NCBI GenBank assembly: GCA_964030785.1
Contig: OZ034975.1
Coordinates: 39,815,569 to 39,879,568, forward strand
Reading direction: 5' to 3'
Origin: Siderastrea siderea
Taxonomy: Eukaryota > Cnidaria > Anthozoa > Scleractinia > Rhizangiidae
Length of the DNA stretch: 64,000 nucleotides
Part shown: positions 1-13,385 of the stretch, one piece after another
Layout of the letters: each line of letters starts with the position of its first letter
Position numbering within the stretch: position 1 is the stretch's first letter
Notes under the pieces: model-generated
Told to the model about the DNA's origin: nothing
The model's database searches: none
Seen by the model: the letters and a program-made list of their open reading frames with translations, nothing else
Position numbers and translations under genes: made by a program

Positions 1-44
1 CGATCGAGCTTGATAAGCCTCACTGTCAGTAAAATATCAACAGA

Positions 45-1090
45 CCAAATGGTATAAAACATGGACTGCAGACTATGGACTGGGTATAAAACATAGGCAC
101 ACAAACACAAAATATGGACTGAGGACTAAGTCTGGGTGAAAAAGAAGATTACCTAAAACAATTTGTACTTATGCAAACGTAGAGCATCCAAAAATTGAAA
201 CTATGGACTCCACAAAAATTTTAAACATTTGTCACGGTTTTCCCAGCAAATTGCGAACTTTATACAAAACATCTCTCATTGTAACTTTTGTATCAAAAGT
301 TGCTTGCACCAAACACACTGTATGATATGTCTAGCATGTAAATATAAATATAATGCATTTCAAGCCAGTGTTTCACTGTTCAAGAGCATTTGCTCCATCG
401 ATCCATGTCATGAGTTCTTGGCTTTTGGTCTTTTTCCAAACTGTTAACTTTGACTCTTAGTTTATCCACGAGTTTTTAAATGAATGAAACCAAAAGAAAT
501 TTCCTGAATCAGTTTCTGTTGGTCTGTAAAAATTGCACTGATAACTCTGATAAAAGACAGTCAGTGAAACACAGTTTACAGGATTCATTTCAGTAACTGT
601 ACTGTGTGTACTTGAAAATACGAGGTTGATTAATAGCTTAACTGTACACAAAAATACTTCACATCCAACTGAACATTTGATCCCAATTTGAGGATTGGAA
701 AGCGACACTACTGGTATTTTGAAGAAGGAAATTTAGCCACCATATCAATCTTGCACAAAACATCTTTGGTTTCTGATTAAATTTATTTGTTTGAATAGTA
801 CAGCAAACCCACGCGAAATAAACAATGGCGAGATGCCGACACCTACATGTCCTTGTTTCAGACACGCAAGAACAGATTCAATAGATTTCAAGTTTGTAAT
901 TTCTTATTTCTTCAGTTCAATTGCACTCCTACAAGTACTTTTTATTCTTTGTTCATTTCCATTACAAAAAATTAAGCTCAGTTATTTGAGCTAGTCCACG
1001 TTTTGAATCCTGTACTCTTTTTATACCCATTCCGTAGTCCGTAGTCCGTAGTCCGTTAGTTCACAGTCTCTCTTTTATACTGACCGATCA
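45..1090. repeat. Possible short-repeat-bounded non-autonomous element
   Basis: Near position 52-90 the sequence shows TATAAAAC, GGACTGCAGACTATGGACTGG and GGTATAAAAC. Near 1018-1082 an inverted counterpart appears: TTTTATACCCATTCC followed by three copies of GTAGTCC and again TTTTATAC. The two ends could be degenerate inverted termini of a roughly 1-kb element. I see no convincing gene inside, and the ends are short and imperfect, so the boundaries are approximate. Confidence 0.3.
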
Positions 1091-2492
1091 ACAGACAGCT
1101 GGGGTCAGCTGAGAACTTAACATTATTACTGATTCCGCCAAAATGTCGTTCTAGTTCAACTGGAATAACAGACTAAGATTCTGTCACAAGCAAAAGTCAA
1201 CTCAAGGATTAAGTCACTTCAAATTGTTAATTTTCGGCACAGTACAGCTTCCAGTTAAAATTAACTTCACTTAGACAAGTCCAAGTCTTAAGCTCCATTG
1301 AACAAGACGTATCGCTGTCATTTTAAGTTTGCCAAGTTTGTGGTGTAATACATACTATTTACATTTTATGGAAGCAATTTTAAAATAACAGCGAACACAC
1401 GAATTTCTTCACGTCAAGAAAAAACGTATTTTCACGCACTTACCGCGGCGAATTCACTCGCAACTTATTATCTCCAGATGCAAACTTCGTTCTTGCAGTG
1501 ACACGTATTTTGTTCGGCTTTTAAACTCCACCAAAGGGAAAATCCATAAGTTAACTTAATATTTAGTAGAGGAAGCTCGAAGCAATCCAAAACACACCAT
1601 TTGTACAATTGTAATCAACTTGTCTAATCGAATCCATTTCACAACACACTTATTGTGACTATTGTCGTCGTAAACACGTCCGGTAGATATTTTTCGCTGC
1701 AGTTAATTTTAACCCCATTATAAGTTCGTGTCTTCAGTTTATATTCTCTTGAACGCCATCGGAAGCAAAGTGGAGATGATGTACATGTCCAAGAGCGACA
1801 CATCAACTTCTGAACAGGTAGGAGATGAAATGGTCATGACCGCCAAAAAGATAAACGGCTCGTTTGAAACATAGGCCCGCAATGCGTGCAGAGTCGACGA
1901 AGTGTTGGTTCGTCTCGAAAAGAAAGCAAGCGAGCCGTGCGTGACTGCAGCTTCAATAACATTCAAGCATCTGTAACAGCAAGTTGCAGTAAAAGTGTGT
2001 AACTGTAACTAACGCTTAAATTTGACCAACTGAAAAGGCGACCAATACCCTGGAAAGGAGGTCAACTGAATTATTCACCCTCTCCTCACCAAACATAGCT
2101 CCACAGACTATGCATTCTTCACTCAAGATCATTTTTCGCTGTCTTTTGGTCGGTCTTCCTCAAAACCCGGAACAAAAATTCTCAAAACAGACGCATTTCA
2201 AAAAATGGGCGACAAATTTCCCAATTAAAAAGTAACCACATCTTCACGATTGATCAGTATGGGCACCGTAACAGCCCAAACGATTTGAACTTTTCCCCAT
2301 ACCTGGGAACCACGCTTTGTGCACAGTTTCCTTTAAATTAATCATGTCAAGGGCCCCTTAAGCCAAATTGTGAATGCAAATACGAAATAAATCATTGCTA
2401 TGCTCTATCGTACAGGTTACAAGAAAGCGCATTATAGGCATTTACCAGTCGTTTTGACCCACTCCACCCTCGACAAATGTTTTTACTTGGTT

Positions 2493-3015
2493 CAACGTGC
2501 TAACTGGCGTAACGAAAATTGTGACAGTATTTTGCCCTTTGCGTTACCAAATGACGTTATGTTTAAAATCTGATGACTCAGATCATCTGTCTTATCGCTT
2601 TGAATATTTAAGTTTGTTGAATTAAACTAAAAAATTAAATGTTCATATACATTTGTCCACAACTGAACATGCTTTTACCAAGAGTTGTGAGCAATGTATT
2701 TATATACTGCTGTGAATAGGGCACTATAAAAACATGATTATCGATAAAGACAAACACATCGTCAGAATCTCAACGTGCTAACCGGCGTGACGAAAATTGG
2801 GCCAGTATTTTGTCTTTTGCGTTACCGAATGACGTAATGTTTAAAATCGGATGACTCAGCTCATCTGTCTTATCGCTTTGAATATTTTGTTGAATTAAAA
2901 TTAAAATTTAAAGATAAATTTTGTCCACAACTGAACATGCCGTTATCAAGAGTTGTAAGCGAAGCACTTATATATACTGTTGTGAATATGGCACTATACA
3001 AACATGTTTATCGAT
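2493..3015. repeat. Diverged tandem duplication (2 x about 250 bp)
   Basis: Copy 1 (about 2493-2745) and copy 2 (about 2771-3015) both begin CAACGTGCTAAC and end at TATCGAT. They share long blocks such as TCTGTCTTATCGCTTTGAATAT and TGTCCACAACTGAACATGC with scattered substitutions and indels. Both copies keep a TGACTCA (AP-1 type) core and an ATGACGT (CRE-like) core. No open reading frame of note runs through the pair. Confidence 0.75.
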
Positions 3016-4385
3016 CTGGAGAAATTAGTAAAAAGCGAAGTCGTCGCTTTATCTCAAACACGTTAAAGCATGTCTTATGACGTAATCGTTAAATCTGGTT
3101 TCCTCTTCCGCAGTCAGCAAGTCAGTGTCTCGAACTCTAAAATCGCACAAATCGGTTCAAAATCAAAAGTAAAGCAGAAAAATTAAAAAGACTAACTGGT
3201 ATATCCTTCTGTGCCGCTTATAGTATACTATCCAAGAAGATCCAGCCTCGTGTCGTAATTCATTTCCCACCTGCCAATAACCTTTCTTAACGTTGGCAGC
3301 TAGACATTTTCAAGTAATAAACATAACCACAACAACATACACCAGAAGTTTCCTTTCATAACCTTTACTGAGAACGATTCTATCCTTACAATGTCTCAGC
3401 AACACTTTGGTCCTACCAGCATCAACAGTGCCACTGGACTTCACCTCCTGTTATTATCAGTCCTCCTTGCTTTCTTTCACTAGTATTGCACAGATATTTC
3501 AGTCCGGTCAAAACCAACACTGCTCGGCGGAAGTGTCCTTCTATACCTATGATACTTTTTATGTGGACCCTTGTCCTATCGTGCGTGCGTGTGTGTACTA
3601 ATCGATGGGCTTTAACTGCAGAATACGTCATCCCATCCCGTGGGCCATAGCGAAATACACACCTTGTGAGTCTTACACGACGTATTTTGACCGACCAAAC
3701 CAGTCGACCCTCTTGACACGACTGCTCTAACTCGACTTCGTGTGTTCACCAAAAACGTCACATTGTCGCCTCCTTTTTTTAATATTTTAACTTTAAGAGT
3801 GTTTGAAAAACCAAATATTTGTCTTTGAGGATTTTTTTAACTCGATTGAACCATATTAACTTAGACTGAACTGTTGCGTGTTCAAGTAGTAAAGACAGTA
3901 AAGTAATATTACGTATCTCGGTTATCTGTCACGCACTCTCTCAACCCAGTGATGGATTTGTCCCTTCCCTGTTAAGGTTACCGTGTACGTTAAAAATGGT
4001 AAATTTACGATTTTTATTTTTTTCCATAAAAACAAACGTTTCCTTGGAATCTTTTAATTTCGAAAAAGAAATTTGAAAAAAGAGCAAATATTCGCCAAGA
4101 AAATGGGATGACCGTTTTCCACCGGAAGTGAAAGTTTATTTTGGATTGACAGCTAATTGATGCGAGTGCAGCCATCCAGAACGATTTTCGGGGGAAAGGT
4201 TTATGGGAGAGCCTCCATATTTATTGTTTCCCGAAACGTTCTATGTCCGTTTATGTTATGTTTTTGTCGTTAGAGCCCGGTTTTCTAAGTTATGACTTTG
4301 CTATGGAAACCCACAGGCCGCGGAAATGTCCGTGGGCTAACTCCAAAAAGCGAAAAAAGAGGAAAACTCAGAAGACAAGAAAAGC

Positions 4386-4652
4386 ATGACAGAGGAAACA
4401 CGTTGTAGCCTCGCTGCATCAGACAAAGGTTCATATCATCGGGAATGGCCGTCAGAACCTTCCAATTACGAGGAAAGTATCGGAGCGAGCAGGCAAAATA
4501 TCCTTAGAACGGAAGAAAGAGGGTTATTGAATGTTTGGACTGATTTTAATCGCAATAGTGACAGTGAATCGCCAGACGATTTAATACCAAATAATATTTT
4601 GCGAGCGCAAACTACGCGGAAACCTACAGCATCTGTTATTACTGCAATTTGA
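4386..4652 (+). CDS. Hypothetical 88-aa ORF
   Basis: An ATG-initiated frame of 88 codons, hydrophilic and rich in Ser, Glu, Arg and Asn. I recognise no domain. A 28-codon basic upstream ORF (ATG at 4303) ends in a TGA that overlaps this ATG as ATGA. Both could be chance frames or a 5' exon of a host gene. No splice donor with a clear continuation was found. Confidence 0.2.
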   Translation: MTEETRCSLAASDKGSYHREWPSEPSNYEESIGASRQNILRTEERGLLNVWTDFNRNSDSESPDDLIPNNILRAQTTRKPTASVITAI

Positions 4653-4999
4653 TGGAATACACTGTAGTACCTCCGTTTGATCTCTCTGGGATAGTAGAGC
4701 AGCCCTGAACAAGCGACCTAACCTGAATACAGTTTACAACACACAATCATTTAAGTAACCTGATCACTGTTACCGTTTACCAGCTCCCGCATAGCGTAAA
4801 CAAAGAACCGACAATAAAGAGATAGTGAATTTAAATTCATCTCGTTTTACCCGTGTTCTCTTTTGATTTTCTTCAATGTTTTGATTTTAATGCAAAAAGA
4901 AGAATTTTATTATTTTAGATTTGTTAATACAGTGTACATGTAGCCCGTGGTATATAGCCAACGCAGGGAGACGACCTTTTGATCTCTTCGCAGGGAACC

Positions 5000-6764
5000 T
5001 CGCTTGCTGTCACAGCTAATAGTTTCACTCATTTGTACATGGGCCTATCAGATCCCGATGAAACCGCTCTTTTGTTGTTACTTTATTACACTCTTTTGGA
5101 AAGATACGAATATGTCTAAACAATATTGAAATCTTTTGGATACCAACAATTGCCTTTAAAAATTCCCTATTTGCCGGCGAGAAACGGACAAAACAATTGT
5201 GTGTCGAACACGTGCTATGCGATTGCTTGATAACGCAAGTAAAAATAAGCCCTTTGAGCATTATTCAATTATCAGCTTTCCTAAGCTTGACACTACAATA
5301 AGTACCCATTCAACCAATATAAGAAGCGCAGTTCAAAAGAGCTGCTGCAGTTGTACTGATTCAATCACAGCGCTCAGTTTCACTTCGCTTCGCTTTTTTG
5401 CCTGCCTTGGCCGCTTAATTCAGTTTAGGCCCAGCTGGTTGGCTTGAGGTTTTCGCTCTTTTGGTTCTCCCCATCACGATAATATCAGTTAAGCGACGTC
5501 CAACATTGAGAGAAATTCGACGAAATGGTAAGACGGTTGAATGTTAGGAACACTAGGATTTGCATGGAGAATATTGCGCGAAATTTCCACGGGAGGTGAC
5601 CGGAAGATAAAATAGCACCCACTGATTGGTCTACTGTCGGCAAAGGTGTTTGGAGGCGGTGTTTGTTTGCGTAGCGAAGATTTATTTTGAGCGCTATTTC
5701 TCGACATTCATTTTTCGCTTGAAGGTGACACTTTAAAGAGTTCCAACTCAAAGGCGATTTGTTCGATTTTAATCAAATTTGGAGAGTCGCTAGCTTGACG
5801 CTTCTTCAACAAGAACTTGTCGGGGAATTCGATAATTCTAAATATTTTTTCGTTAAGAACTATTTCTGTGCCGTTACTCCGTATGTTTTTCTTGCGATTT
5901 AGAAAATGTTTGAAAGCTTTTGAACGCGGCTGAATAAAGGAAAACCCCAACACGGTTTTTTAGCCCTTATGTGCCGGACTTTCACCAAGCAAAAAAAATT
6001 GCAAACTTTAAAATTCCCTTTGAGCTGGAGCTTTCAAAAGGCGATCTAGACCTTCATATTCAGACTTCGCGGAAAACTTAAAAATTCGTTTTCGTGAAAA
6101 GTTACTGGCATATTCAAATAGCCAGTTTTATAAGCTTTAATTTGATATAGGGTTTGGGGTATCTGCGGCGAAACTGAGAAGCGCTACATGCGTAAGACTG
6201 AAGACACCTCTGAAGGTACACGGTAACCTTAAGTCTGTTAGGATAGCGATCTTTTCTAGATCGAAGCGTCTCTGCAAGCAGGGTAATTTGCCTCTGGTAG
6301 AAAAAAACAATGCGGGAAAACGTGAACGTTTGGATCCTACGAGCGTTGAAATTAGCTGGTGAGTCATTCGCTGTCTATCTACGGTCTAATTGCATGCATA
6401 TCAAAACAAAATATACACTGAGCTTATATTCTCCCCTTTGTTTCTTTACAATTTTTGTGGAACGTAGTGAACACAATAAAACATTTTTGTGCTGTAAGCA
6501 CTTTGCATTTGATTAGTCCGGATGAACAGAAAATCGCCCGCTTGTCCCGCTCCTTTTTTTGTGGTTCCAAGTCCGACTGCAGTCGTTATTTTACCGCAAT
6601 GGAGATAAGTGTATGAACTTTCACAGATCACTGCCACTTTGTGTACAAAAAAGTACTCTACAACTAGTTTTTGCTAAGTTTTGTAATATGTCTGAAGAAT
6701 TAATGGAAAACTTTCAGGGCATCCATGCATCTGTAATAACTGCACTGAGATGCAGCAAGACTAG
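5000..6764. other. No gene seen
   Basis: Only short frames without recognisable domains. I see no RNA gene and no clear repeat boundary. It probably lies downstream of, or in, the last introns of the minus-strand Ig gene. Confidence 0.4.
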
Positions 6765-7057
6765 AGTCTGGAATTCCGCCGGCCCCCAGATTTTCAGCCT
6801 GACTCCAGAGCTCCATACCCGGAATTCCGCCGGACTCCGGACTCTGGACTGGAATGCCACCACATGTCAAAATTCCAGACCTGGAATTCCACCGGACTCC
6901 AGAACTCTAATCCCGGAATCCGCCGGACTCCAGAACTCCGAACCCAGAATCCACCGGAATCCGGAATTCCGCGTCTCAGCTACCCGGAATTCCAGTGGAC
7001 TCCGGCCGGAATCCAAACCGGACCTGGAATTCCACTGGAATTCCACCGGAATTCCGG
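6765..7057. repeat. Degenerate GGAATTCC-rich minisatellite
   Basis: About 290 bp built from imperfect units of roughly 20-30 bp containing GGAATTCC and CCGGACTCCAGA-type blocks. The palindromic GGAATTCC core makes the array read alike on both strands, and this creates long open frames on both strands that I do not regard as genes. Confidence 0.75.
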
Positions 7058-9188
7058 GCCTATTTTTACTAGGGCTTTTACACGTAATTTTAGCCTTACC
7101 CTGTAATCTAAATGCACATAGGCAATGCAAAAGGCAGCTATTATCCACTGTAATATTATTAGTAGTTAAGCATTTTTATATTTTATCCATTGTTATTTAA
7201 GACTAGACTCTTAAACTTATTTTTTAACCAAAATTGTAAACGCATCAAGGCTTTGCAAAATGTCTTCTATTACTGTTATTATTATTAAGGTTCGATGAGG
7301 AAAAACAATTAACAACAGCAAGCAGCTTGCACTGTTAGCACAATATGATGTCCCAGAAAATAACCATACCCCGCACCATTTCCCCGGGGATGGTTTTATA
7401 GGTTTTCGCTTTTCCAGATTTACACCTTTGTTTTGCACCAAGGACCACTCGCACAAACAGCAGCGAGGTGAGGCCGGATCTTGGAGTAGATCAGGGTCAG
7501 CAATTAATATTGAATAAAACATAAACCAACTGTAAGGCTGACCGGACAGCTAAAAAGGGTAATTTTATTGCCCACAAAGATTTTTGCAGCCCCTGATGAA
7601 GGTGAGTTTTGTCTCACCAAAATATTGGGCAATGCAATTACCTGTCCGGTCAAAATGTTCTAATTGTCTACTTTTGTTAGGGTTTTTTGGCTTTTTGGGC
7701 TTCTTTGGGAAGGGTATGGATTTTATTTTTCTCGAAACATTCAATATTAAATATTATGCGACAAACCTAGTCCATTCATGCCCATTTATTACAAGCAAGG
7801 AAATATTCTACACCTGTATTTGGCTACTTTTTGTTAGGGGTTTACATTATTCCTCAGATGCCTGCTACTCAGTTGCCCAAATAAGAATGGAACACAAGGC
7901 CATTTAAAGGCCGTGAAAGTTGACGACATTTTTCTCAGATGTAGGAACCTAATAGGCTTTTACCGTTTAACCTGCACAATGGGCATCTGAGTAACTGACA
8001 CCCATTCATTTTTCAGTCTAAGCTCCAGCTATTTGGTTTCCTCTTCTGTTATATTCGTACTACTTAAGGATGTTGGCCTTTTTCGAAACAACACTAATCA
8101 GTGCTTCTCTGTTCAAAAATACACCTGCACTACAGTACCTATCTTGTTTCTAGGGGAAAAAAAGCACCTTTGTCTGGAATTGAAAGGAACTGCAGGAATT
8201 GTTGACACCATACAAGGGGATTAAGTGTACCGATTTGAAAAATGAACTTTGCTCTCGATCTATATTTCTGCGGCTTTCCGTGCTGCCATGAGGCAGCAAA
8301 GCCACAGAGCGTCATGTGTTGGCTAGAATGATCAGGGAGATTGAAAAGTTGGGCGACTGGTTTAGATGAATCCTTGTCATTTCTTTCATCATCTCATGGG
8401 AGTTTGCAGAAGCGGCCACCTAGTCTCCTCCCTATTTTGCCAATGTATACCTTTTTGCACAAAGTGCATGTTTATGGTTGCCCACACGTAATGCACAACC
8501 ATTTGACCAAACCCAAGGCTTGTTTATTTTGACCTTAAATTATAAACATGAGAGTAATCTCCCAAAAAAGCATGAACAGGCTACATTCAAGTTTGTTCTA
8601 CAGACTTTAAATTAACTGCTGATGATCTGATTCATTACTTAAACTTACTGCACACTACAATTGTTCCAAAATGAGGCTCCATATACATTTAATGTCTCAA
8701 GACAGCAACAATGTTGAACAATTTTTGGCTACGCATGTATCATCAAGTTTATGTCAGCTAGTGGAATCAATGTGCCCTAGGCCAGGCCTACATCTAGGAT
8801 ATGTCCATTGCCTTATAAATCAATCTGGGTAGAGGTGATGGTGGGGCAGAAGGCAATCAAATGCCGTGATTACGTGTATATACACATTGTATTGACAGGT
8901 AATATTGGTCTTCAATGAAAGGGCTACAGTATATGGGTCATTGAATATTCTAAACAAGAAGTAACCATCTATTATTTAGCACAACAACTACATTGTAGAG
9001 CCAGGCCTGTCAAAACTAAAAAGTACTGGACAATTTTCAGTTCTTATCTGAGAAACTAAACAGTACATGTATGGTACAGGTTACATATAGATATGACCAA
9101 TCTTTCACACAGCATATGGTGCCTTCAAAAAGGCAAAAAATAATTATTACTAATACAAGAGATGAGCATCACAAAAGGATATACTTAC
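7058..9188. other. No gene seen
   Basis: Short unconserved frames only. The minus-strand Ig gene must continue through here, if its 3' exons (membrane anchor, tail) are in the window, but I could not identify them. Confidence 0.35.
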
Positions 9189-9470
9189 AGTGTACTGTCA
9201 CAGTGATTGTTTGTGAAGGTCCTTCACCATAATCATTGAATGGAGTGCAGCCGTAAGTCACCTGCTTTATTCTCTCATTGACTGAGGTTGTGTTCACTGC
9301 TAAATTACTACCAACAGTGGTAGTAAACAAACTCTCCTGTTCTTTGTAGAATCGATACTTTGCAGGTGGGTTGCCCTGTGCACTACAGGTAAGGTTGAAG
9401 CTTGTATTTATGACAACAGTGTTGTCACTCAAACCGGGTGTAGCTAGATTTGTTTTTATGGGAGGATAGT
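9189..9470 (-). CDS. Ig-like domain exon of a cell-surface receptor/adhesion gene
   Basis: A 282-nt exon (94 codons) on the minus strand between an acceptor at 9471 (TTTTTGCAG) and a donor at 9188 (GTAAGT). The translation has the Ig signature: a B-strand Cys in LTCSAQGNPP, the K-Y-R-F-Y position usually held by Trp, and an F-strand Cys in VTYGCTPFNDYG, followed by the G strand TITVTVHC. Several N-x-S/T glycosylation sites suggest an extracellular position. It is the last exon seen of a minus-strand gene whose other exons lie at 10.7, 18.2 and 25.4 kb. Membrane anchor and tail are not identified. Ig family assignment is firm; the specific gene is not recognised. Confidence 0.8.
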
Positions 9471-10501
9471 CTGCAAAAATAAGGCCAATCGTGTGAACCA
9501 TTCATGAGTGTTTACTAGCTCTGCAAACATCATAATATGCTCAACAATTGTATCAACGTCCACTACTCGCAGTCCAAGGTACTGCAACAATTATGTACTG
9601 ATTTTTGCTACTGTGCAGGGCATGAATTTACAAAATAGTGAAGATTTGAAATTATAAGCACTATAGTCCGCATCTCAACTCAGGCAAACCTCATGAACAG
9701 TTTTGTTTGAACAAGAAATGGCATGATTGTGTGGCAGTTTTTCTAAGAATTCACAGCTTTATTGCATATAATTAGGTACAGTTTCTGTGAATGCAAGCAA
9801 AATCTACTGGAACATAATATTAGACAAATAGAACTGAAATTTTGGCTTTTTGTTTTCCAATTACTTCCATCCAAGATGCAGAAGATTCCACTTTATTCAC
9901 TCATTTCTTTACAAGTCTATTTCACTTTACTGAAATTCTTTGAGGCTTTTGTACAAACCAGGCTTTAAGCCTTAGGGCGAGAAAAAACACTAACTTTTCA
10001 TGTGATCCTTTGAAATGGCAAAACGAGCATTTTTCATAAAAATGAGTTTGGTTGCTTGTTGCATTGTATGAAATGCTGTTAAAAGGGAAGACCCAGTTTC
10101 AATGTTCAATAAAAACTGCAGGCTTGTTTAATTATTTCCCTAGTTTAACCTATACTTGTCTATAAATTAGTGTTACAAGCCACAATAATATTTATAGTAA
10201 TTAAATAAATACAGACAATCAAATTAAATAGTAAAATGAAATGAAAATTAAATGAAATGGTTTTTAGAACAGTAATTATAATATGTAATTAAAACAAATT
10301 ATAGTTTAGGACTTCTCTTTCTCTACATGTAACTGATTTAATTGTAAGAAATGGTAAATAAATTTTTGAACTGTTAATTAAACAATAATTAATATGTACA
10401 TGTGTACTAAAGTATATCAGTGCAAGCATAATTCTATCAAGAATTTTGCCAAGATTGATTGCACAGAGCTTTAAGCACACTAAAAGACAATCTTGGCTTA
10501 C

Positions 10502-10744
10502 TTTGAACAGCAATGAAGACATCCCTGCTGGCTGGATTACCAATGCCATTGTCAGCAGTACATCTGTAGTATCCTTCATCATGTATACCAGTGATATGCA
10601 AAGGCACATTTATATCATTGTTACCAGTAACATTTATCCAGGTGATGCTTGATGCAGGAAACCCATCAGCTGAGCAGTTGAGAGGCACTGTATCCGTGGC
10701 ATTTACTGTTTGTTTGGGAGATATGTGAGTGATGTTTGGTGGAA
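10502..10744 (-). CDS. I-set Ig domain exon
   Basis: A 243-nt exon (81 codons) on the minus strand, acceptor TTAACAG at 10745 and donor GTAAGC at 10501. The translation shows PPNITHISP, the B-strand Cys in PLNCSADGFP, the core Trp in ITWINVTG, and D-x-G-Y-Y-R-C-T-A-D-N (F-strand Cys), ending in the G strand DVFIAVQ. This is a canonical I-set domain and closely resembles the exon at 17979-18217, so the two probably arose by domain duplication. Exon length is a multiple of three, so domains can be added or lost without shifting frame. Confidence 0.87.
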
Positions 10745-11951
10745 CTGTTAATAGAACAATGCAAAGAGTGTATCATAAATTTTTTTCATACAAACTCTTA
10801 TATTTTGCTGAGGTCATAACATGTGCAAAATGGAACATATTAATATATGCGCTCCTCTCATAGTGAGCTTGGGCTACCTGTGCTTCGAGCAGATTTATGG
10901 CTTTATTAACAGGAAACGTCTGCTCTTTATTTCAAAATTGTGCCAGAGTACCTAGTATCTACAACATTCAGGTTTATACTAAGCAGATAAATCTTAATGC
11001 ATTTCAACTTCAACTGCTGACATTTTAAGACACAAGTTGCTAAACAAAAGGACATCATAACCTGTACTGTCATTTATTAGATGTTTGTTAACAAGTAAGG
11101 ACAATTGTTATGCTAATTGTGAAGAAGTAATTTAACTGGTGCTTGGCTCTCAATTTTTGACCCATGTATAAGTCGAGGGCGATTTTTTGGACCAATTTTT
11201 AGGTCGTGAAAGGTCGACGTGTACACGGGTAAATACTGTAAGTGCCATTTGCTCACGAGGATGTTCTTAAAATTAGGCTGAATTTGACGGCTTTTTCTCT
11301 CAAGGCTGATTTTTAGCCGGCTGTCAACAAGAAAAAACAAGCACCTATCCTAAGTACGCAATAATATGTTGACAGGCCAAACACGGCTCACAGGCTAGTG
11401 CTAATGTGTTTGTATATTTCTCTTAGCAAATAGTTGATTTTTAATTAAGTGCCATTTGCTCATGAGGATGTTCTTAAAGGATCCTTGTCAGGCACGCCTT
11501 TGTTATTGTTTTGATCTGAAATTTGCGATCAAATTACTTGTCGAACGCGACAAAACGTCAACAGTTCAAGTGGTAAAAATATAAATTGTAGCCTGAAGCT
11601 GAAATTTCTTCGCCTGTTTTTGATTTTAGTGCCAGTAAAAGGGCCTTCGATTATTTTCAGCGCATTTTGGCGGTTGTCCAAAAACCTACAACTCAAAGAA
11701 TGTTTGTGTTCGTAAGCCGGCCAGCCTCGCAGTCCGCCTACCAAAAAGCAAACTATATTCAGCGAGTGCTCGTGGAATATGATTTACAAGCGAATCTAGA
11801 ATCATAAAGGTTTGGAATCTTGTTTAATTGGGTATTCTTGACTCTCCCATAACCATAAAACACAAAAGGCGAATGCACGGAGGACAGAAATGTTTCCAAA
11901 ACTCACTCGATCACGCCGCTCTTACCACCGCTCCGAACCGCATTATATTTA

Positions 11952-13376
11952 GGGTGACCCGAAAACACTGACCCCCGGTCCGTGGACCAGTCCAACGGAC
12001 CGAGTCCACGGACCACCTCACGGACCGGTCCTGGACCACCTATACGGACCACCCCTACTGACCCCCTCAAAAAATTCAATAGAAAAATAAAGAAATAAAA
12101 ATATATATAAATGAAAATATAAATTCTTACCCATAGTCGATCCTTGATCGTGGTGCTCGCGGTGAGATCACGAACTGCCAAGAGTCCACTCTATATTGTA
12201 CATTGTCAGTATTGCACCAATTTAGCAGGCTTAAGCAAATCCAAACTGTCAGTTCATCTGTAGTACGAAATACGAACAGGAAGAAAATAAAGACAAATGG
12301 AGAAGCTTTGCTGTTTTGTCAGTGTTTCTTGCCTCCGCCATTTTGTTCGGCCCATTCTCCCACGGGTCCACGATCCACATAAGCCCCAGGCTTCAGAAAG
12401 GAAATTCCCATTGTGAAAATTGTCATTGCATTTTTTTTTTTTTGAAAAATTACTGCCGGGTTGTATGGTTGGCCAACAGTTTTGTTTTCCACCATATTCC
12501 CTTATTGTCGCCCTTGGCTACAGGCCATTTATTTACCGGTCAAATTGAAGCTTCAACATCCCCCCCCGGGCAAACCCCGGGCATTTGACTGTGCATCGTG
12601 CCCGGGAAGGGGGGAATTTGAACGTTGCCTTGGAAGGGTGAGAAATTTGAACCAGATTTATCTCTAGTTCTAGCGTAATATGGCCGTGAGTTTTTTCGGT
12701 TTTTGCAGGGTTTGACGGATTTGTTGAAGCTTCAATTTGACTGGTACATCATATTTTAACAACAGACGTCCTGTCTGAGATGAGTAGGGCAAAGGTTGGT
12801 GGTAGAATTAGGCAATTTCTTTTTGCCCCCACCCCCCCCCCCCCTCCCGGTCCCCACCATATCCCAATTAAGGTAAACAGTAATAAAAACCGAATCAACT
12901 CGACAAGCGTGTGAAGTTCATGGCCTGGGGCTAATGTGGATCTTGGACCCGTTGGAGAATGGGCCGAACAAAATGGCGGTGGCAAGAAACACCGACAAAA
13001 CGAGACAAAACAGCAAAACTTCTCCATTTGTCTTTATTTTCCTCCTGTTCGCATTTCGTACAACAAATGAACGACAGTTTGGATTTGCTTAAGCCTGCTA
13101 AATTGGTGCAATACCGACAATGAACAATTATATAGAGTGGACTTGTGGCAGTTCGCGATCTCACCGCACGAAACGCGATTGAGGGTCGACTATGGGTAAG
13201 AATTTATATTTCCATTTTTATTTATTTTTTATTCACTTTTTTTTCTATTGAATTTTTTGAGGGGGTCAGTAAGGGTGGTCCGTATAGGTGGTCCATGGAC
13301 CGGTCCGTGAGGTGGTCCGTGGACCCGGTCCGTTGGACTGGTCCACGGACTGGGGGTCAGTGTTTTCGGGTCACCC
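11952..13376. mobile_element. Foldback DNA element, Mutator-type 9-bp duplication
   Basis: The arms 11952-12385 and about 12930-13376 are inverted copies, roughly 430 bp each. Termini are GGGTGACCCGAAAACACTGA and its inverse. The element is flanked by the 9-bp direct repeat TTATATTTA (11943-11951 and 13377-13385). Arms contain GGTCCGTGGACC-type subrepeats. The internal 540 bp hold low-complexity CCCGGG-rich sequence and no transposase, so it is non-autonomous. A 9-bp target duplication with long inverted repeats fits Mutator-like elements (family knowledge). It lies downstream of the Ig exon at 17979 and upstream of the one at 10744, i.e. in an intron. Confidence 0.85.
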
Positions 13377-13385
13377 TTATATTTA

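Noticed and set aside
1739..1966. 75-codon minus-strand frame as a membrane exon of the Ig gene
   Set aside because: No ATG, no clear splice signals in phase, hydrophobic stretch too short and irregular.
6559..7200. 213-codon frame and its antisense partners
   Set aside because: Driven by the GGAATTCC minisatellite, no recognisable domain.
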